Of a stretch of DNA of 61,000 nt, positions 60,715-61,000 are shown piece after piece; within the stretch, counting starts at the first letter, position 1, and every line of letters starts with the position of its first letter. Under the pieces are notes generated by a model. That model did no database searches and was not told where the DNA came from. It saw only the letters and a list, made by a program, of their open reading frames with translations. Source of the DNA: Terriglobia bacterium (lineage in GTDB: Bacteria; Acidobacteriota; Terriglobia; Acidiferrales; UBA7541); assembly GCA_023512135.1 (NCBI GenBank), contig JAIMAG010000015.1, positions 1 through 61,000 on the forward strand. The letters run 5' to 3'. The position numbers and the translations under genes are program-made.

Positions 60715-61000
60715 TCAGCTCTCCCACCGCTTGAACAGCAGTGCGGCGTTCGTTCCGCCAAAGCCGAACGAATTCGAAAGCGCGTAGCGCACCGTGGCTC
60801 GCCGCGCCTGGTTCGGAACGTAGTCGAGATCGCAGGCCGGGTCGGGGTGTTCGTAGTTGATCGTCGGCGGCAGAATCTGATCCCGCAGGGCCAGCACGCT
60901 GATGCCCGCTTCGAGCCCTCCGGCGCCGCCCAGCAGATGCCCGGTCATGGATTTCGTCGAGCTGACGGCCACCTGGCGGGCGCGCTCGCCGAACAGCCGC
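60715..61000 (-). CDS. fabF: Beta-ketoacyl-ACP synthase II, C-terminal end (5' part beyond the window)
   Basis: The last 95 or so residues of a condensing enzyme of fatty acid elongation. The frame is open through base 61000. [20 protein letters not shown] then [20 protein letters not shown] carries the active-site histidine (TGHLLG) and the lysine of [20 protein letters not shown] is the C-terminal family signature. The nucleophilic cysteine is outside the window. Confidence 0.94.
   Translation of the reverse strand, partial: RLFGERARQVAVSSTKSMTGHLLGGAGGLEAGISVLALRDQILPPTINYEHPDPACDLDYVPNQARRATVRYALSNSFGFGGTNAALLFKRWES

Noticed and set aside
1-61000. CRISPR array
   Set aside because: No regularly spaced repeats of 24-40 bases with unique spacers were seen, and no cas gene is present.

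Overview
The window is a high-GC bacterial chromosome segment, most likely from an Acidobacteriota member. The best lineage clue is a secreted VWFA-related protein of the acidobacterial type (24301-25263). Supporting clues are the gene content, two FecR-like envelope proteins and the generally GC-rich coding style. Assignment below phylum is not possible from the sequence alone.

Region 1 (1-1500): the start of the trigger factor gene with a canonical promoter, then tRNA-Leu(TAG). Region 2 (1456-21381): a ~20 kb integrated element at that tRNA. It is bounded by direct repeats (1456-1647 and 21382-21561) that contain the 5' half of the tRNA gene, its upstream DNA and the 3' end of the integrase gene. 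Its left arm looks like a small phage-satellite or integrative element: tyrosine integrase, CGNR-type zinc-finger protein, excisionase-like HTH, TOPRIM/ATPase primase, an S49 (prohead-protease-like) peptidase, a coiled-coil protein and a Nu1-like small terminase/HTH protein. No capsid, portal or large terminase gene is seen. Its right arm is defence cargo: a broken GIY-YIG-like gene, a methyltransferase plus helicase-nuclease restriction pair, a divergent HEPN/Abi-C-like protein, a conserved-looking gene broken by two single-base deletions, a small nucleoside-deoxyribosyltransferase/SLOG-like protein, and a 1206-residue protein with an Mrr-like nuclease motif, a STAND-type P-loop and a long helical C-terminus (Avs-like). 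A second integrase 3' remnant beyond the right repeat points to repeated use of this site.

Region 3 (21562-40441): core and accessory chromosomal genes: tRNA-Glu(CTC), a zinc-ribbon protein, queF, a membrane-anchored coiled-coil protein, the VWFA protein, a Lon-type protease, an AI-2E-family permease, an MFS transporter, a PLP aminotransferase, transketolase, an acyl-lipid desaturase, a hybrid histidine kinase, small unknowns and a PpiD/SurA-like folding factor. Region 4 (40735-50696): cell shape and RNA processing: a FecR-domain protein, mreB-mreC-mreD-mrdA-rodA, and an RNase E/G with a very long acidic insertion. Region 5 (50795-55918): folD-coaE, an HtrA-type protease, a universal stress protein, a DUF374 acyltransferase and a second FecR-like protein. 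Region 6 (55952-61000, minus strand): fabF (partial), etfB, etfA, a DAO-type FAD oxidoreductase and ETF-quinone oxidoreductase. The last four form a complete route from a flavin-dependent dehydrogenase through ETF to the quinone pool.

The most interesting part is the element at 1456-21381, above all the STAND nuclease with its small divergent neighbour, the iteron-like repeats inside the primase gene, and the hybrid tRNA gene.
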